Below, piece after piece: positions 44,745-53,550 of a DNA stretch of 64,000 bases. Both the position numbers and the translations under genes were made by a program. Source of the DNA: Ciceribacter lividus (lineage in GTDB: Bacteria > Pseudomonadota > Alphaproteobacteria > Rhizobiales > Rhizobiaceae). Each line of letters opens with the position of its first letter. Position 1 is the stretch's first letter. The stretch spans positions 22,464 through 86,463 of the forward strand of contig NZ_QPIX01000017.1 of assembly GCF_003337715.1 (NCBI RefSeq), in the 5' to 3' direction. A model generated the notes under the pieces. The model had not been told where the DNA came from and did not search any database. It saw only the letters and a program-made list of their open reading frames with translations.

Positions 44745-45740
44745 ATGCGAAGACCCACTCTCGAAGAAGTCGCCGCGGCGGCCGGCGTTTCCAAGATGAC
44801 CGCCTCGCGCGCGCTCCGGGGCGCGGCTGACGTTTCGAAAGAGACGATTACCAGGGTCACGCAGGCGGCCGAACGGGTCGGCTATGTCGGCAACCGGCTG
44901 GCGCTTTCGCTTTCCTCGAGACGGACCAATCTCATCGGCGTGGTCGTGCCCAGCATGTCGAACATCGTCTTCCCGGAAGTGCTCGCAGGCATCAGCGAGG
45001 CCCTGGAGGGGACAGGCATGCAGGCCGTCTTCGGTCTGACCGACTATGACCCCGGCAAGGAACGCGAGGTCATCCGCAACATGCTCTCCTGGCGGCCGGC
45101 GGCCATGATCGTCACGGGCCTCGACCAGCCGGAGGAGACCGTCAAGCTTCTGAAGCAGGCCGACATTCCAGTCATCCAGATCATGGATATCGACGGCACG
45201 CCGATCGACTATTGCGTCGGGCTCTCGCACACTGCGGCGGGCGAGGAGATGGGACGGGCGCTCCTCGCGGAGGGGCGGCGAAAGTTCGGCTATGTCGGCA
45301 GCAGGCTCGACCGGGACCAACGTGCCAGCCGGCGCAAGGCGGGGTTCGAGCGCGCACTGGCCGAGGCCGGACTGCGATTTTCCCTGGAAAAGGTGGGCGA
45401 CCAGGTCTCCTCTGCGGTTCTGGGCAAGCGGCTGACGATGGCGCTGCTCGCCGAGCGGGGCGACCTCGACTGCATCTACTATTCGAACGACGACATGGCC
45501 GCGGGCGGCCTCTTCGCCTGCATCGAGCACGGCATTTCCGTGCCCGGCACGATCCTGCTGGCAGGCTTCAACGGGCTGGAGTTGACCGACGCCCTGCCCG
45601 CGGCAATCGCGACCTCCTACTCACCGCGCCGGGAGATCGGCCGGACGGCGGCAAGCCTTGCCTTGCGCGCCCTTAGTGATGCCGGGGAGAACCAAGAGCG
45701 GATGGTCGTGCTGTCACCGAGGCTTTCGCTCGGACGGTGA
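44745..45740 (+). CDS. LacI-family transcriptional regulator, GntR (gluconate) subgroup-like (331 aa)
   Basis: A dimeric sugar-responsive repressor. The N-terminal helix-turn-helix is TLEEVAAAAGVSKMTASRAL at about residues 4-23, with the hinge helix NRLALSLSSRRTNLIGVVVP (cited in part: LALSLSSRRT) near 45-60. A periplasmic-binding-like effector domain follows, with FGYVGSRLDRDQRASRR and IYYSNDDMAAGGLFACIEHG. The start follows GTAGGATC. It diverges from the denD-like and importer operon and probably represses it through the palindromes at 44618-44637. The inducer is likely an aldonic acid or short sugar. Confidence 0.9.
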   Translation: MRRPTLEEVAAAAGVSKMTASRALRGAADVSKETITRVTQAAERVGYVGNRLALSLSSRRTNLIGVVVPSMSNIVFPEVLAGISEALEGTGMQAVFGLTDYDPGKEREVIRNMLSWRPAAMIVTGLDQPEETVKLLKQADIPVIQIMDIDGTPIDYCVGLSHTAAGEEMGRALLAEGRRKFGYVGSRLDRDQRASRRKAGFERALAEAGLRFSLEKVGDQVSSAVLGKRLTMALLAERGDLDCIYYSNDDMAAGGLFACIEHGISVPGTILLAGFNGLELTDALPAAIATSYSPRREIGRTAASLALRALSDAGENQERMVVLSPRLSLGR

Positions 45741-46084
45741 GCGCGCGACGGGCCGGTCGGGATCGGCCTGATCCTGAAACGCCGGCGGGCGCGCGTCCTG
45801 GCAATCGCGATAGCGGCGGCGAACGTGCTTATTCCTGCCGGCCTTGGTGTCTGGATCCTCGCCGACAGGCCCTATGAACTGCAAACCGTCGTCGCCATGA
45901 GTTTTCGCACCGTGTTCTGGCTCGCCGCCGGACTCGTCTCCCTTCCTGGACGTGATACCGGCCCGCAGAGCCGTCGCTGACGAGAGCTGCACGCACCGTC
46001 CCCACGCATCTTTCATCTTGCCGGTTGACTCATCGACGTGAACGAGAAATGCTATGATGTCAGACCAATTTGAAGCCGACATCG
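45741..46084. other. Gap between lacI- and gntR-type genes; possible degenerate coding remnant
   Basis: After the lacI stop the same frame stays open to about 45980 and reads two hydrophobic stretches (AIAIAAANVLIPAGLGVWIL and VFWLAAGLVSLPG). There is no clear start codon or ribosome site ahead of them. It may be the remains of a membrane-protein gene, or chance in GC-rich DNA. The rest presumably holds the gntR promoter. Confidence 0.3.
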
Positions 46085-46804
46085 ATGACGACACCGAATA
46101 CCAAGCCGCTGATAGCCCCCCTTCCGCCGATGGACCGCGCGCGGCAGGTAACCGAATCGCTCGCCCGCTACATCGACCAGGCGCGTCTTGCTGCCGGTGA
46201 CCGGTTGCCCGCGGAGCGGGAGCTCATGGCGGCGCTTGGCGTCGGCCGCTCGACGATCCGCGAGGTGATCCGCCATTTCCAGGCGCTCGGCGTCATGGAA
46301 ACCCGCAAGGGCAGCGGCACCTATCTCCTGAAGCCGATCACATCCGCCACGATCCACATGCCGCTCTCCGTCGAAACCGCGAACGTGCGCGATGCACTCC
46401 TGCAAACGCTCGAAGTGCGCCGCGGCATCGAATGCGAGGCCTGCATGGTGGCGGCCCGCCGCCGCACGGCAAACGACATCGCCAACATGGAAGCCAAACT
46501 CGACGAGATGGAGCGGGTCCACCTCCTGAAGGGAACCGCGGGCGAGGAGGACCTCGCCTTCCATCTCGCGATCTACGATGCCACCCACAATCCGCTGTTC
46601 CGCCAGCTGCTCGAGCAGATGCGCGAAGCCTTCGAGCGCTTCTGGGAAAAGCCTTTCGACCGGCCGGACTTCGCCCGGAGATCCTTTCCCTATCACCGCA
46701 CGCTGTTCAACGCGATCGTCGCCCAGGACACCGAAGCCGCGCGACGCGAAACGCTGAAGATCCTCGACGTCGTCGAGGAAGACATCAAGGAAATGTCCAA
46801 ATGA
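46085..46804 (+). CDS. GntR-family regulator, FadR subgroup (239 aa)
   Basis: The winged helix-turn-helix lies at about residues 20-85 (RLPAERELMAALGVGRSTIR, then LGVMETRKGSGTYLL). An all-helical FCD effector domain follows, with LEVRRGIECEACMVAARR, the metal-binding pattern around DLAFHLAIYDATHNPLF and SFPYHRTLFNAIVAQD (Asp/His residues). The start is uncertain; ATG 46085 or a TTG at 46070 both work, and no good ribosome site is seen. The stop overlaps the ATG of the PLP-lyase gene (ATGA), so regulator, enzyme and importer form one transcription unit. Confidence 0.9.
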   Translation: MTTPNTKPLIAPLPPMDRARQVTESLARYIDQARLAAGDRLPAERELMAALGVGRSTIREVIRHFQALGVMETRKGSGTYLLKPITSATIHMPLSVETANVRDALLQTLEVRRGIECEACMVAARRRTANDIANMEAKLDEMERVHLLKGTAGEEDLAFHLAIYDATHNPLFRQLLEQMREAFERFWEKPFDRPDFARRSFPYHRTLFNAIVAQDTEAARRETLKILDVVEEDIKEMSK

Positions 46805-47973
46805 TCGACGGCCCGAATCCGTTCGACGATGCTTCTCTGGTCGTCGCACACGACGACAGCAATGCCTTCGAGGCCGTCGTGCCGCCGATCGTGCAAACCT
46901 CGCTCTTCACCTTCGAGACCGTCGACGAGATGATCGCGACCTATCGCGGAGAAAAGAACCGCCCGGTCTATTCGCGCGGGCTCAACCCGACCGTACGGCA
47001 TTTCGAAGAAATGCTGGCAAAACTCGAAGGCGGCGAGGACGCGCTGGGCTTCGGAAGCGGAATGGCGGCGATCTCCTCCACTGTGCTCACCTTCGTGGAG
47101 CCGGGTGACCGCATCGTCGCGGTTAAGCATCTCTACCCGGATGCCTTCCGCCTCTTCGGAACGCTCCTGAATCGCATGAAGATCGAGGTCGCCTATGTCG
47201 ACGGCACCGACGAGGAGGCCGTCGAGAAATCGATGCCGGGGGCGAAGCTCTTCTACATGGAAAGCCCGACCAGCTGGATCATGGAGACCCATGACGTCGC
47301 CGCACTCGCGGCGATCGCCCGGAAACACGGCGTCCTGACCGTCATCGACAACAGCTGGGCGAGCCCCGTCTTCCAGCGCCCGCTGTCGCTCGGCGTCGAT
47401 CTCGTGCTGCACTCGGCCTCCAAATATCTGGGCGGTCACAGCGACGTCGTCGCCGGCGTCGTCACCGGTCCGAAGGCGCTCGTCGACCGTATCCGCGGCG
47501 AGAGCCTCCCCTATCTCGGCGGCAAGATGTCTCCCTTCGATGCCTGGCTGCTGATCCGCGGGCTTCGAACGCTGCCGATCCGCATGAAGGCGCACGAGGC
47601 AGCCGGCCTCGAGATTGCACGACGTTTGAAGGCGCGTCCCGAGGTCGAGCAGGTCAACCATCCGGGCCTTGCAAACCAGTTGCCGCCGGGGCTCACCGGC
47701 ACCTCGGGTCTCTTCTCCTTCGTCTTCCGTGACGGCGTCGACATCCGCGCCTTCGCCGACCGTCTCGAACTCTTCAAGCTCGGCGTCAGCTGGGGCGGAC
47801 ACGAAAGCCTGATCGTCCCGGGCGAGGTCGTGCTGCAGCAAAAGGCCCAACCGAATTCCGCGCATGCTTTCGGCATGAACCCGCGGTCCGTGCGTCTCCA
47901 TGTCGGCCTCGAAGGAACGGAGGCCCTGTGGAGTGACCTGGAGACGGCGATCAACGCCGCCCGCAAGACCTGA
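46801..47973 (+). CDS. Cys/Met-metabolism PLP enzyme, cystathionine beta-lyase / gamma-synthase family (390 aa)
   Basis: A fold-type I PLP enzyme cleaving or forming C-S (or C-beta/C-gamma) bonds. YSRGLNPTVRHFEE at 57-70 is the family's phosphate-arm motif. VIDNSWASP has the Asp (183) for the pyridine ring, and HSASKYLGGHSD has the Schiff-base Lys208. The C-terminal VSWGGHESLIVP is normal. The gene overlaps the regulator by four bases and precedes a sugar-type binding protein by 37 bases. This is an unusual pairing that suggests the importer brings in a sulfur- or amino-containing conjugate. Confidence 0.9.
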   Translation: MIDGPNPFDDASLVVAHDDSNAFEAVVPPIVQTSLFTFETVDEMIATYRGEKNRPVYSRGLNPTVRHFEEMLAKLEGGEDALGFGSGMAAISSTVLTFVEPGDRIVAVKHLYPDAFRLFGTLLNRMKIEVAYVDGTDEEAVEKSMPGAKLFYMESPTSWIMETHDVAALAAIARKHGVLTVIDNSWASPVFQRPLSLGVDLVLHSASKYLGGHSDVVAGVVTGPKALVDRIRGESLPYLGGKMSPFDAWLLIRGLRTLPIRMKAHEAAGLEIARRLKARPEVEQVNHPGLANQLPPGLTGTSGLFSFVFRDGVDIRAFADRLELFKLGVSWGGHESLIVPGEVVLQQKAQPNSAHAFGMNPRSVRLHVGLEGTEALWSDLETAINAARKT

Positions 47974-48010
47974 CGTGCCTATCAACCCAAGAACAAGAGG
48001 GGGAATGACC

Positions 48011-49273
48011 ATGAAGACACTTCTGACTGCTGCCCTGATGAGCGCCCTGATGGCGGGAACGGCGCTCGCCGACACGACGCTGAAGCTCGTGGAAGTCATC
48101 ACGAGCCCAGAGCGCACCGACACCTTGAAATCTATCGTTTCGACGTTCGAGGCCGACAATCCCGGCGCCAAGGTCGAGATCATCTCGCTGCCCTGGGGCG
48201 AGGCCTTCCAGAAGTTCGCCACCATGGTCTCGGCCGGCGAAATCCCGGACGTCATGGAAATGCCGGACACCTGGCTCTCGCTCTACGCCAATAACGGCAT
48301 GATCGAGAGCCTCGAGCCCTATCTGAAGGAATGGAACCAGACCGCAGACCTCTCGGAGCGCGCCCTCGAACTCGGTCGTGACGTCAACGACGCGGCCTAC
48401 ATGCTGCCCTACGGCTTCTATCTGCGCGCCATGTTCTACAACAAGAAGCTGCTCTCCGAGGCCGGCGTTTCCGAACCGCCGAAGACCATGGACGAGTTCG
48501 CCGAGGCCGCGAAGAAGGTCTCTGACCTTCCCGGCAAGTACGGTTACTGCCTTCGCGGCGGGCCGGGCGGCTTGAACGGCTGGGTGATGTTCGGCGCCTC
48601 CATGGCCGGCAACAACGCCTTCTTCACCGAGGACGGCACCTCGACCTTCAATTCCGAAGGCTGGGTCAAGGGCCTCACCTGGCTCATCGACCTCTACAAG
48701 AACGGCTACGCGCCGAAGGACAGCGTCAACTGGGGCTTCAACGAGATCGTCGCCGGCTTCTACAGCGGCACCTGCGCCTTCCTCGACCAGGATCCGGACG
48801 CCCTCATCGCGATCGCCCAGCACATGAATGCCGACGACTACGGCGTCATGACGATGCCGAAGGGACCGGACGGCAAGACCTTCCCGACCATCGGCTATGC
48901 CGGCTGGTCGATGATGTCGGCGAGTGAAAACAAGGACCTCGCCTGGAAACTGATCGCGACACTCGAAGGCAAGGAAGGCAACATCGAGTGGAACAAGCGG
49001 ACCGGCGCTCTGCCAGCGCTGAAGTCCGCTGAAAACGACCCGTTCTATTCGAGCCCGCAGTTCAAGGGATGGTTCGAGGAACTCTCCGACAAGGACGCGG
49101 TCCCGACCGTCATGCCGACGCATCTGGAAGAGTTCGCCTTCTTCAAGGACTCGCTGGTGATCAAGACCTCGCAGCAGGCGCTCCTCGGTGACATCACCCC
49201 GCAGGAACTGGCGGACCAGTGGGCCGACTACCTGACAAAGGCCCAGCAGAAATATCTGGCGAAGTCGAAGTAG
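48011..49273 (+). CDS. Sugar-type ABC transporter substrate-binding protein, family 1 (420 aa)
   Basis: A periplasmic receptor with a Sec signal (MKTLLTAALMSALMAGTALA, cleavage before DTTLKLVE). The mature part has SAGEIPDVMEMPDTW, YMLPYGFYLRAMFYNKKLL and TIGYAGWSMMSASENKDLAW, as in CUT1 binding proteins. ATG 48011 has GAGGGGGAATG region upstream; ATG 48005 is two codons earlier. It forms one importer with the permeases at 49493 and 50421 and the ATPase at 51266. It is followed by a hairpin and a 219-base gap. Confidence 0.92.
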   Translation: MKTLLTAALMSALMAGTALADTTLKLVEVITSPERTDTLKSIVSTFEADNPGAKVEIISLPWGEAFQKFATMVSAGEIPDVMEMPDTWLSLYANNGMIESLEPYLKEWNQTADLSERALELGRDVNDAAYMLPYGFYLRAMFYNKKLLSEAGVSEPPKTMDEFAEAAKKVSDLPGKYGYCLRGGPGGLNGWVMFGASMAGNNAFFTEDGTSTFNSEGWVKGLTWLIDLYKNGYAPKDSVNWGFNEIVAGFYSGTCAFLDQDPDALIAIAQHMNADDYGVMTMPKGPDGKTFPTIGYAGWSMMSASENKDLAWKLIATLEGKEGNIEWNKRTGALPALKSAENDPFYSSPQFKGWFEELSDKDAVPTVMPTHLEEFAFFKDSLVIKTSQQALLGDITPQELADQWADYLTKAQQKYLAKSK

Positions 49274-49298
49274 TGGCTGAACAGCCACCCCTCCCCAC

Positions 49299-49321
49299 CC
49301 CCTCCCCACAAGGGGGAGGGG
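49299..49321 (+). repeat. C/G-rich inverted repeat after a binding-protein gene
   Basis: CCCCTCCCC (49299-49307), 5-base loop, GGGGAGGGG (49313-49321). This form of repeat (…CTCCCCACAAGGGGGAG…) recurs between genes in many rhizobial genomes. Here it lies 26 bases after the stop, and the rest of the gap to 49492 shows no gene. May act as a stabilising hairpin. Confidence 0.6.
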
Positions 49322-49492
49322 CTTTGGTCGCGGGACCGTCGCGTCCCGATGGCCGGGTGGAGGTCATGGCCCGGCAGGCAGAGGGGAATTCTCCTGCTCC
49401 GCCTGCCGAGATGAGTGAATACAAAGCAGAACCGATCAGGCAGGGCTTTGCCTGTTCCCTGTGAGCCAGCTACCCCGAACGGAACGCCGCCG

Positions 49493-50416
49493 ATGACCTC
49501 GCCTGCCCACGCCGATGACCGGAGATCGCTGATGAAGCGATTGGCCGATGCGTCGGAACCCTATCTCTATAGCGCACCGGCGCTCGTCCTGATCGTCGCC
49601 GTCATGCTGGTGCCGCTGGCGCTCGGCATTTCCTACGCCTTCCGCGACATCCAGCTGCTCAACCCGTTTTCGGGCGGCTTTATCGGCCTTGATCATTTCC
49701 GCGCGCTCGGCCGGGACCAGGATTTCTACCGGGCGCTGAAGAACACGCTCTGGTGGACGGGCGCATCCGTCGCCCTGCAGTTCGTCTTCGGCCTGATCCT
49801 CGCCCTGCTGCTCGACAAGCCGTTTTACGGCCGTGGGCTGGCGCAGGCGCTCGTCTTCCTGCCCTGGGCCGTACCGAGCTTTCTCGCCGGCCTCAACTGG
49901 GCGTGGCTGTTCAATCCGGTGATCGGCCCCCTGCCCCAATGGCTTTATGCGCTCGGCGTCCTCGCCGAACCGAACAATATCCTCGCCGACCCGGCGCTCG
50001 CCATGTGGGGACCGATCGCCGCCAATGTCTGGTGGGGCATACCCTTCTTCGCCATCACGCTTCTTGCCGCTCTTCAGGCGATCCCGCGCGACCTCTACGA
50101 AGCCGCCGCCATCGACGGCGCCGGCCCCGTCCAGCGCTTTCTGTCGATCACACTGCCCTTCCTCGCGCCGACCATCGCAATCACGGTCCTGCTGCGCACC
50201 GTCTGGGTCTCGAACTTCGCCGACCTCATCATCGTCATGACCAATGGCGGGCCGGCCGACCGGACGCAGATCGTCGCCTCCTATATCTTCACCCAGGCCT
50301 TCAAGCGGCTCGATTTCGGTTATGCCTCAGCGATCGCGCTGGTGCTGCTCGTGCTGCTGCTTGCCTATTCCATGCTGATCGTGCTGCTTCGCCAGTCGCT
50401 TCTGAACAAGGGCTGA
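49493..50416 (+). CDS. Sugar-type ABC transporter permease, MalF-like (307 aa)
   Basis: An inner-membrane permease. The first helix is ALVLIVAVMLVPLALGISYAF (cited in part: VLIVAVMLVPLALGIS). ANVWWGIPFFAITLLAALQ and the EAA loop DLYEAAAIDGAGPVQRFLSI are diagnostic of MalF/UgpA proteins. ATG 49493 gives a normal-length protein; upstream in-frame codons run into the repeat-bearing spacer. It ends five bases before the second permease. Confidence 0.92.
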   Translation: MTSPAHADDRRSLMKRLADASEPYLYSAPALVLIVAVMLVPLALGISYAFRDIQLLNPFSGGFIGLDHFRALGRDQDFYRALKNTLWWTGASVALQFVFGLILALLLDKPFYGRGLAQALVFLPWAVPSFLAGLNWAWLFNPVIGPLPQWLYALGVLAEPNNILADPALAMWGPIAANVWWGIPFFAITLLAALQAIPRDLYEAAAIDGAGPVQRFLSITLPFLAPTIAITVLLRTVWVSNFADLIIVMTNGGPADRTQIVASYIFTQAFKRLDFGYASAIALVLLVLLLAYSMLIVLLRQSLLNKG

Positions 50417-50420
50417 GACC

Positions 50421-51254
50421 ATGAGGCCATCCCGCATTCTCCTCACCGTCGCCCATCGTCTCGCGATCCTCTGTTATGTCGCCGTCGCGCTCTTTCCGCT
50501 GTTCTGGCTTTTGAAAGTATCGGTCACGCCGAACAGGCTGCTCTACAGTGAGGGCGTGCGCATGTGGCCCTCCGAGATGACTCTCGAACACTTCACCTTC
50601 GTCATCGCCCACAGCGCCTTCCCGACCTTCTTCAAGAACAGCCTGATCGTTTCCGGCGCTACCGCGCTCGTCGTCACCGTGCTCGCCTCCCTCTCCGGCT
50701 ATGCGCTGTCGCGCTTTTCCTTCCGGGCAAAGTACTGGATCGTCGCGCTGATGCTGCTCACCCAGATGTTCCCGCTGGTCATGCTGGTCGCGCCGATCTT
50801 CAGGATACTCTCGCCGCTCGGGCTGACCAACAGCCTCACCGGTCTCGTCATCGTCTACTCCGCGTTCAATGTCCCCTTCGCGACCTTCCTGATGCAATCC
50901 TTCTTCGACGGGATCCCGAAGGATTTGGAAGAAGCCGCGATGATCGACGGCGCCACCCAGTTCGTCGCCTTCCGGCAGATCATCCTGCCGCTGACGCTGC
51001 CCGGCATCGCGGCGACGCTCGGCTTCGTCTTCACCGCCGCCTGGAGTGAGCTGCTCTTCGCCCTGATGCTGATCTCCGGCAACGACGCGGCGACGTTCCC
51101 GGTCGGACTTCTGTCCTTCGTATCCAAATTCTCCGTCGACTTCGGGCAGATGATGGCGGCGGGCGTGCTGGCGCTCATCCCGGCCTGCCTCTTCTTCCTC
51201 CTCATCCAGCGCTATCTCGTGCAGGGCCTGACGGCCGGCGCGGTCAAAGGCTGA
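50421..51254 (+). CDS. Sugar-type ABC transporter permease, MalG-like (277 aa)
   Basis: The second permease, with VALFPLFWLLKVSVTPN and the EAA loop DLEEAAMIDGATQFVAFRQI followed by ILPLTLPGI. About six helices. The C-terminal QRYLVQGLTAGAVKG is the standard MalG ending. It precedes the ATPase gene by 11 bases. Member of the 46801-52333 operon. Confidence 0.92.
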   Translation: MRPSRILLTVAHRLAILCYVAVALFPLFWLLKVSVTPNRLLYSEGVRMWPSEMTLEHFTFVIAHSAFPTFFKNSLIVSGATALVVTVLASLSGYALSRFSFRAKYWIVALMLLTQMFPLVMLVAPIFRILSPLGLTNSLTGLVIVYSAFNVPFATFLMQSFFDGIPKDLEEAAMIDGATQFVAFRQIILPLTLPGIAATLGFVFTAAWSELLFALMLISGNDAATFPVGLLSFVSKFSVDFGQMMAAGVLALIPACLFFLLIQRYLVQGLTAGAVKG

Positions 51255-51265
51255 AAGGGTTACCC

Positions 51266-52333
51266 ATGGCTTCCATCGATATATCCGGCGTCCGGAAGAG
51301 TTACGGCCACTTCCCCGTTCTGCACGGCGTGGATCTCACTATCAGGAATGGCGAATTCATCGTGCTGGTCGGTCCCTCCGGCTGCGGCAAGTCCACGCTT
51401 CTGCGCATGATCGCCGGGCTGGAAGAGGTAACGGCGGGGGAAATCCGCATCGCTGACAGGCGGGTGAACGAGCTGGCGCCGAAGGACCGGGACATCGCGA
51501 TGGTGTTCCAGTCCTATGCGCTCTATCCCCACATGTCGGTCGCCGAGAACATGAGCTACAGTCTGAGGCTGCGGAAGACGGCAAAGGAAAAGATCACGCG
51601 CGTCGTCGCGGACGCTGCCACCAAGCTCGGTCTCGATCCCCTGCTCGCGCGCCGCCCGAAGGCGCTCTCGGGCGGACAGCGCCAGCGCGTCGCCATGGGG
51701 CGGGCGATCGTTCGCCAGCCGAAGGCCTTTCTCTTCGACGAACCGCTCTCCAACCTCGACGCGCGTCTGCGCGAACAGATGCGCGCCGAGATCAAGAAGC
51801 TGCACGGCGAACTCGGCGCCACCTCGATCTACGTGACCCACGACCAGATCGAGGCCATGACACTTGCCGACCGCATCGTCGCCATGCATGGCGGCATTGT
51901 CCAGCAGGTGGGCTCCCCCCTCGATCTCTACGATCGTCCGGCCAATCTCTTCGTTGCCGGGTTCATCGGTTCCCCGGGGATGAACTTCATGAAGGGACGC
52001 TACATGAGCGCCGGCGACACCGCGACCGTCGTCCTTGCCGACGGATCTCCCGTTGTCGTCGAGCTGAGAGGCAGCCTCGATACCGGCACCGAAGTGACCC
52101 TCGGCATTCGCCCCGAGCACGTCGTCATCTCCCCGACCGGCGCCATCGAGGCCGAGCTCGAACTGGTCGAGCCGACCGGCTTCGGCATCATCATGCACCT
52201 CTCGCTGCATGGCCTGCCGTTCAAGATCTTCACGACCGACCGCTCGGTTCTCGGTGCCGGGTCGAGGGTCCGCGCCGACTTCCCGAAAGATCGCCTGCAC
52301 GTCTTCGATGCGGGTGGCAATCGGGCGGACTAG
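51266..52333 (+). CDS. Sugar-type ABC transporter ATPase, MalK/UgpC-like (355 aa)
   Basis: It has Walker [20 protein letters not shown], signature [14 protein letters not shown], Walker [13 protein letters not shown], and the switch His in [17 protein letters not shown] domain holds LGIRPEHVVISP. It is a paralogue of the ATPase at 42272-43339. It closes the GntR-PLP-importer operon; the next gene (TAXI receptor) begins 129 bases later in the same direction. Confidence 0.93.
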   Translation: MASIDISGVRKSYGHFPVLHGVDLTIRNGEFIVLVGPSGCGKSTLLRMIAGLEEVTAGEIRIADRRVNELAPKDRDIAMVFQSYALYPHMSVAENMSYSLRLRKTAKEKITRVVADAATKLGLDPLLARRPKALSGGQRQRVAMGRAIVRQPKAFLFDEPLSNLDARLREQMRAEIKKLHGELGATSIYVTHDQIEAMTLADRIVAMHGGIVQQVGSPLDLYDRPANLFVAGFIGSPGMNFMKGRYMSAGDTATVVLADGSPVVVELRGSLDTGTEVTLGIRPEHVVISPTGAIEAELELVEPTGFGIIMHLSLHGLPFKIFTTDRSVLGAGSRVRADFPKDRLHVFDAGGNRAD

Positions 52334-52462
52334 GTGCCCTGCCTGCCGAAGCCGATCGGCGCGAGAGTGTCTATCGCGAAGCAACTCTGCCTTGCACCAC
52401 CGTCCAAGGCCCCCTAAGCTCGCGCAAGCGACTGCAACGATTGAAGGAGGGAAGAAACGACC

Positions 52463-53464
52463 ATGAAACACGTCAATATTCTCGCAGGCGCCGTCCTGGC
52501 GCTGGGTCTCGCCGCAACGGCCGCAGCACAGCAGATGGCCTTCTTCCGTATCGGCACGGGCGGCACCGCCGGCACCTACTATCCGATCGGCGGGCTGCTG
52601 GCGAACGCCATCTCGAGCCCGCCCGGTTCGCGCTCCTGCGAGGAGGGTGGCGCCTGCGGCGTTCCGGGCCTCGTTGCATCGGCACTCTCGTCGAACGGCT
52701 CCGTCGCCAACATCAATGCGATCGCCGGCGGCTCTCTGGAGTCCGGATTCGCCCAGTCGGACGTCGCCACCTGGGCCTACAGCGGCACCGGCATCTGGGA
52801 GGGCAAGCCCCCGGTCGAGAAGCTCCGGGCAATCGCCGATCTCTATCCGGAAAGCATTCACCTCATCGCAAGCGCCGGTTCGGGCATCAAGAGCGTGGCC
52901 GATCTCAAGGGAAAGCGCGTCTCGCTCGATGAGCCGGGCTCCGGCACGCTCGTCGACGCCCGCCTCATTCTCGAAGGCTACGGCCTGTCCGAATCGGATA
53001 TCTCGGCCGAGTTCCTGAAGCCGGACCAGGCAGCGGACCGCATGCGCGACGGCGCCATGGACGCCTTCTTCTTCGTGGGCGGCTATCCGGCGGGGGCGAT
53101 CGCCGAACTCGCGAGCCAGCATGATGTGAAGCTGGTGCCAATCTCCTGCGATGAGGCGCCGATCATCTGTGAGAAGTACACCTTCTTTGGAGGCGACACT
53201 GTGCCGGGCGGAACCTATGAAGGGAACCCGGACGACGTGAAGACCCTTGCCGTCGGCGCGCAATGGATCACCAGCGCCGATCAGCCGGAAGACCTGGTCT
53301 ACGGCATCACCAAGGCGCTCTGGAACGACAATACGCGCAAGCAGCTCGACGCCGGACATGCCAAGGGCAAGGCCATCGTCAAGGAGAATGCCCTCAAGGG
53401 CGTCGGCATTCCGCTGCATCCGGGCGCGGAGAGGTTCTACAAGGAAGCCGGGCTCCTGAAGTAA
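52463..53464 (+). CDS. TAXI-family TRAP transporter solute-binding protein (333 aa)
   Basis: A periplasmic receptor of a tripartite ATP-independent (ion-driven) importer. A Sec signal (KHVNILAGAVLALGLAATAAA) leads into FFRIGTGGTAGTYYPIGGLL, the diagnostic TAXI opening. INAIAGGSLESGFAQSDVA and DLKGKRVSLDEPGSGT follow. TAXI receptors often bind C4-C5 dicarboxylates such as glutamate, but the ligand here is not deducible. It is followed by a perfect hairpin and the fused permease. The start follows GAAGGAGGGAAG. Confidence 0.92.
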   Translation: MKHVNILAGAVLALGLAATAAAQQMAFFRIGTGGTAGTYYPIGGLLANAISSPPGSRSCEEGGACGVPGLVASALSSNGSVANINAIAGGSLESGFAQSDVATWAYSGTGIWEGKPPVEKLRAIADLYPESIHLIASAGSGIKSVADLKGKRVSLDEPGSGTLVDARLILEGYGLSESDISAEFLKPDQAADRMRDGAMDAFFFVGGYPAGAIAELASQHDVKLVPISCDEAPIICEKYTFFGGDTVPGGTYEGNPDDVKTLAVGAQWITSADQPEDLVYGITKALWNDNTRKQLDAGHAKGKAIVKENALKGVGIPLHPGAERFYKEAGLLK

Positions 53465-53500
53465 GGCACGAACCTGGTATCTTCAGTACAGCAATGCGAC

Positions 53501-53527
53501 CGGGCCGCGCAGTCCATGCGCGGCCCG
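53501..53527 (+). other. Intercistronic hairpin after the TAXI receptor gene
   Basis: CGGGCCGCGC (53501-53510) and GCGCGGCCCG (53518-53527) form a perfect 10-bp stem with a 7-base loop, 37 bases after the stop and 24 before the permease start. Confidence 0.65.
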
Positions 53528-53550
53528 CGGTTTCCGAGGAGACAGCCGCC

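Noticed and set aside
45714..46094. Minus-strand frame of 126 codons between lacI- and gntR-type genes
   Set aside because: No recognisable motif and it overlaps both regulators' ends; not supported as a gene.
49290..49325. C/G-rich repeat considered as part of a CRISPR or tandem array
   Set aside because: Only one copy with no spaced repeats; it is a single inverted repeat of the common rhizobial intergenic type.
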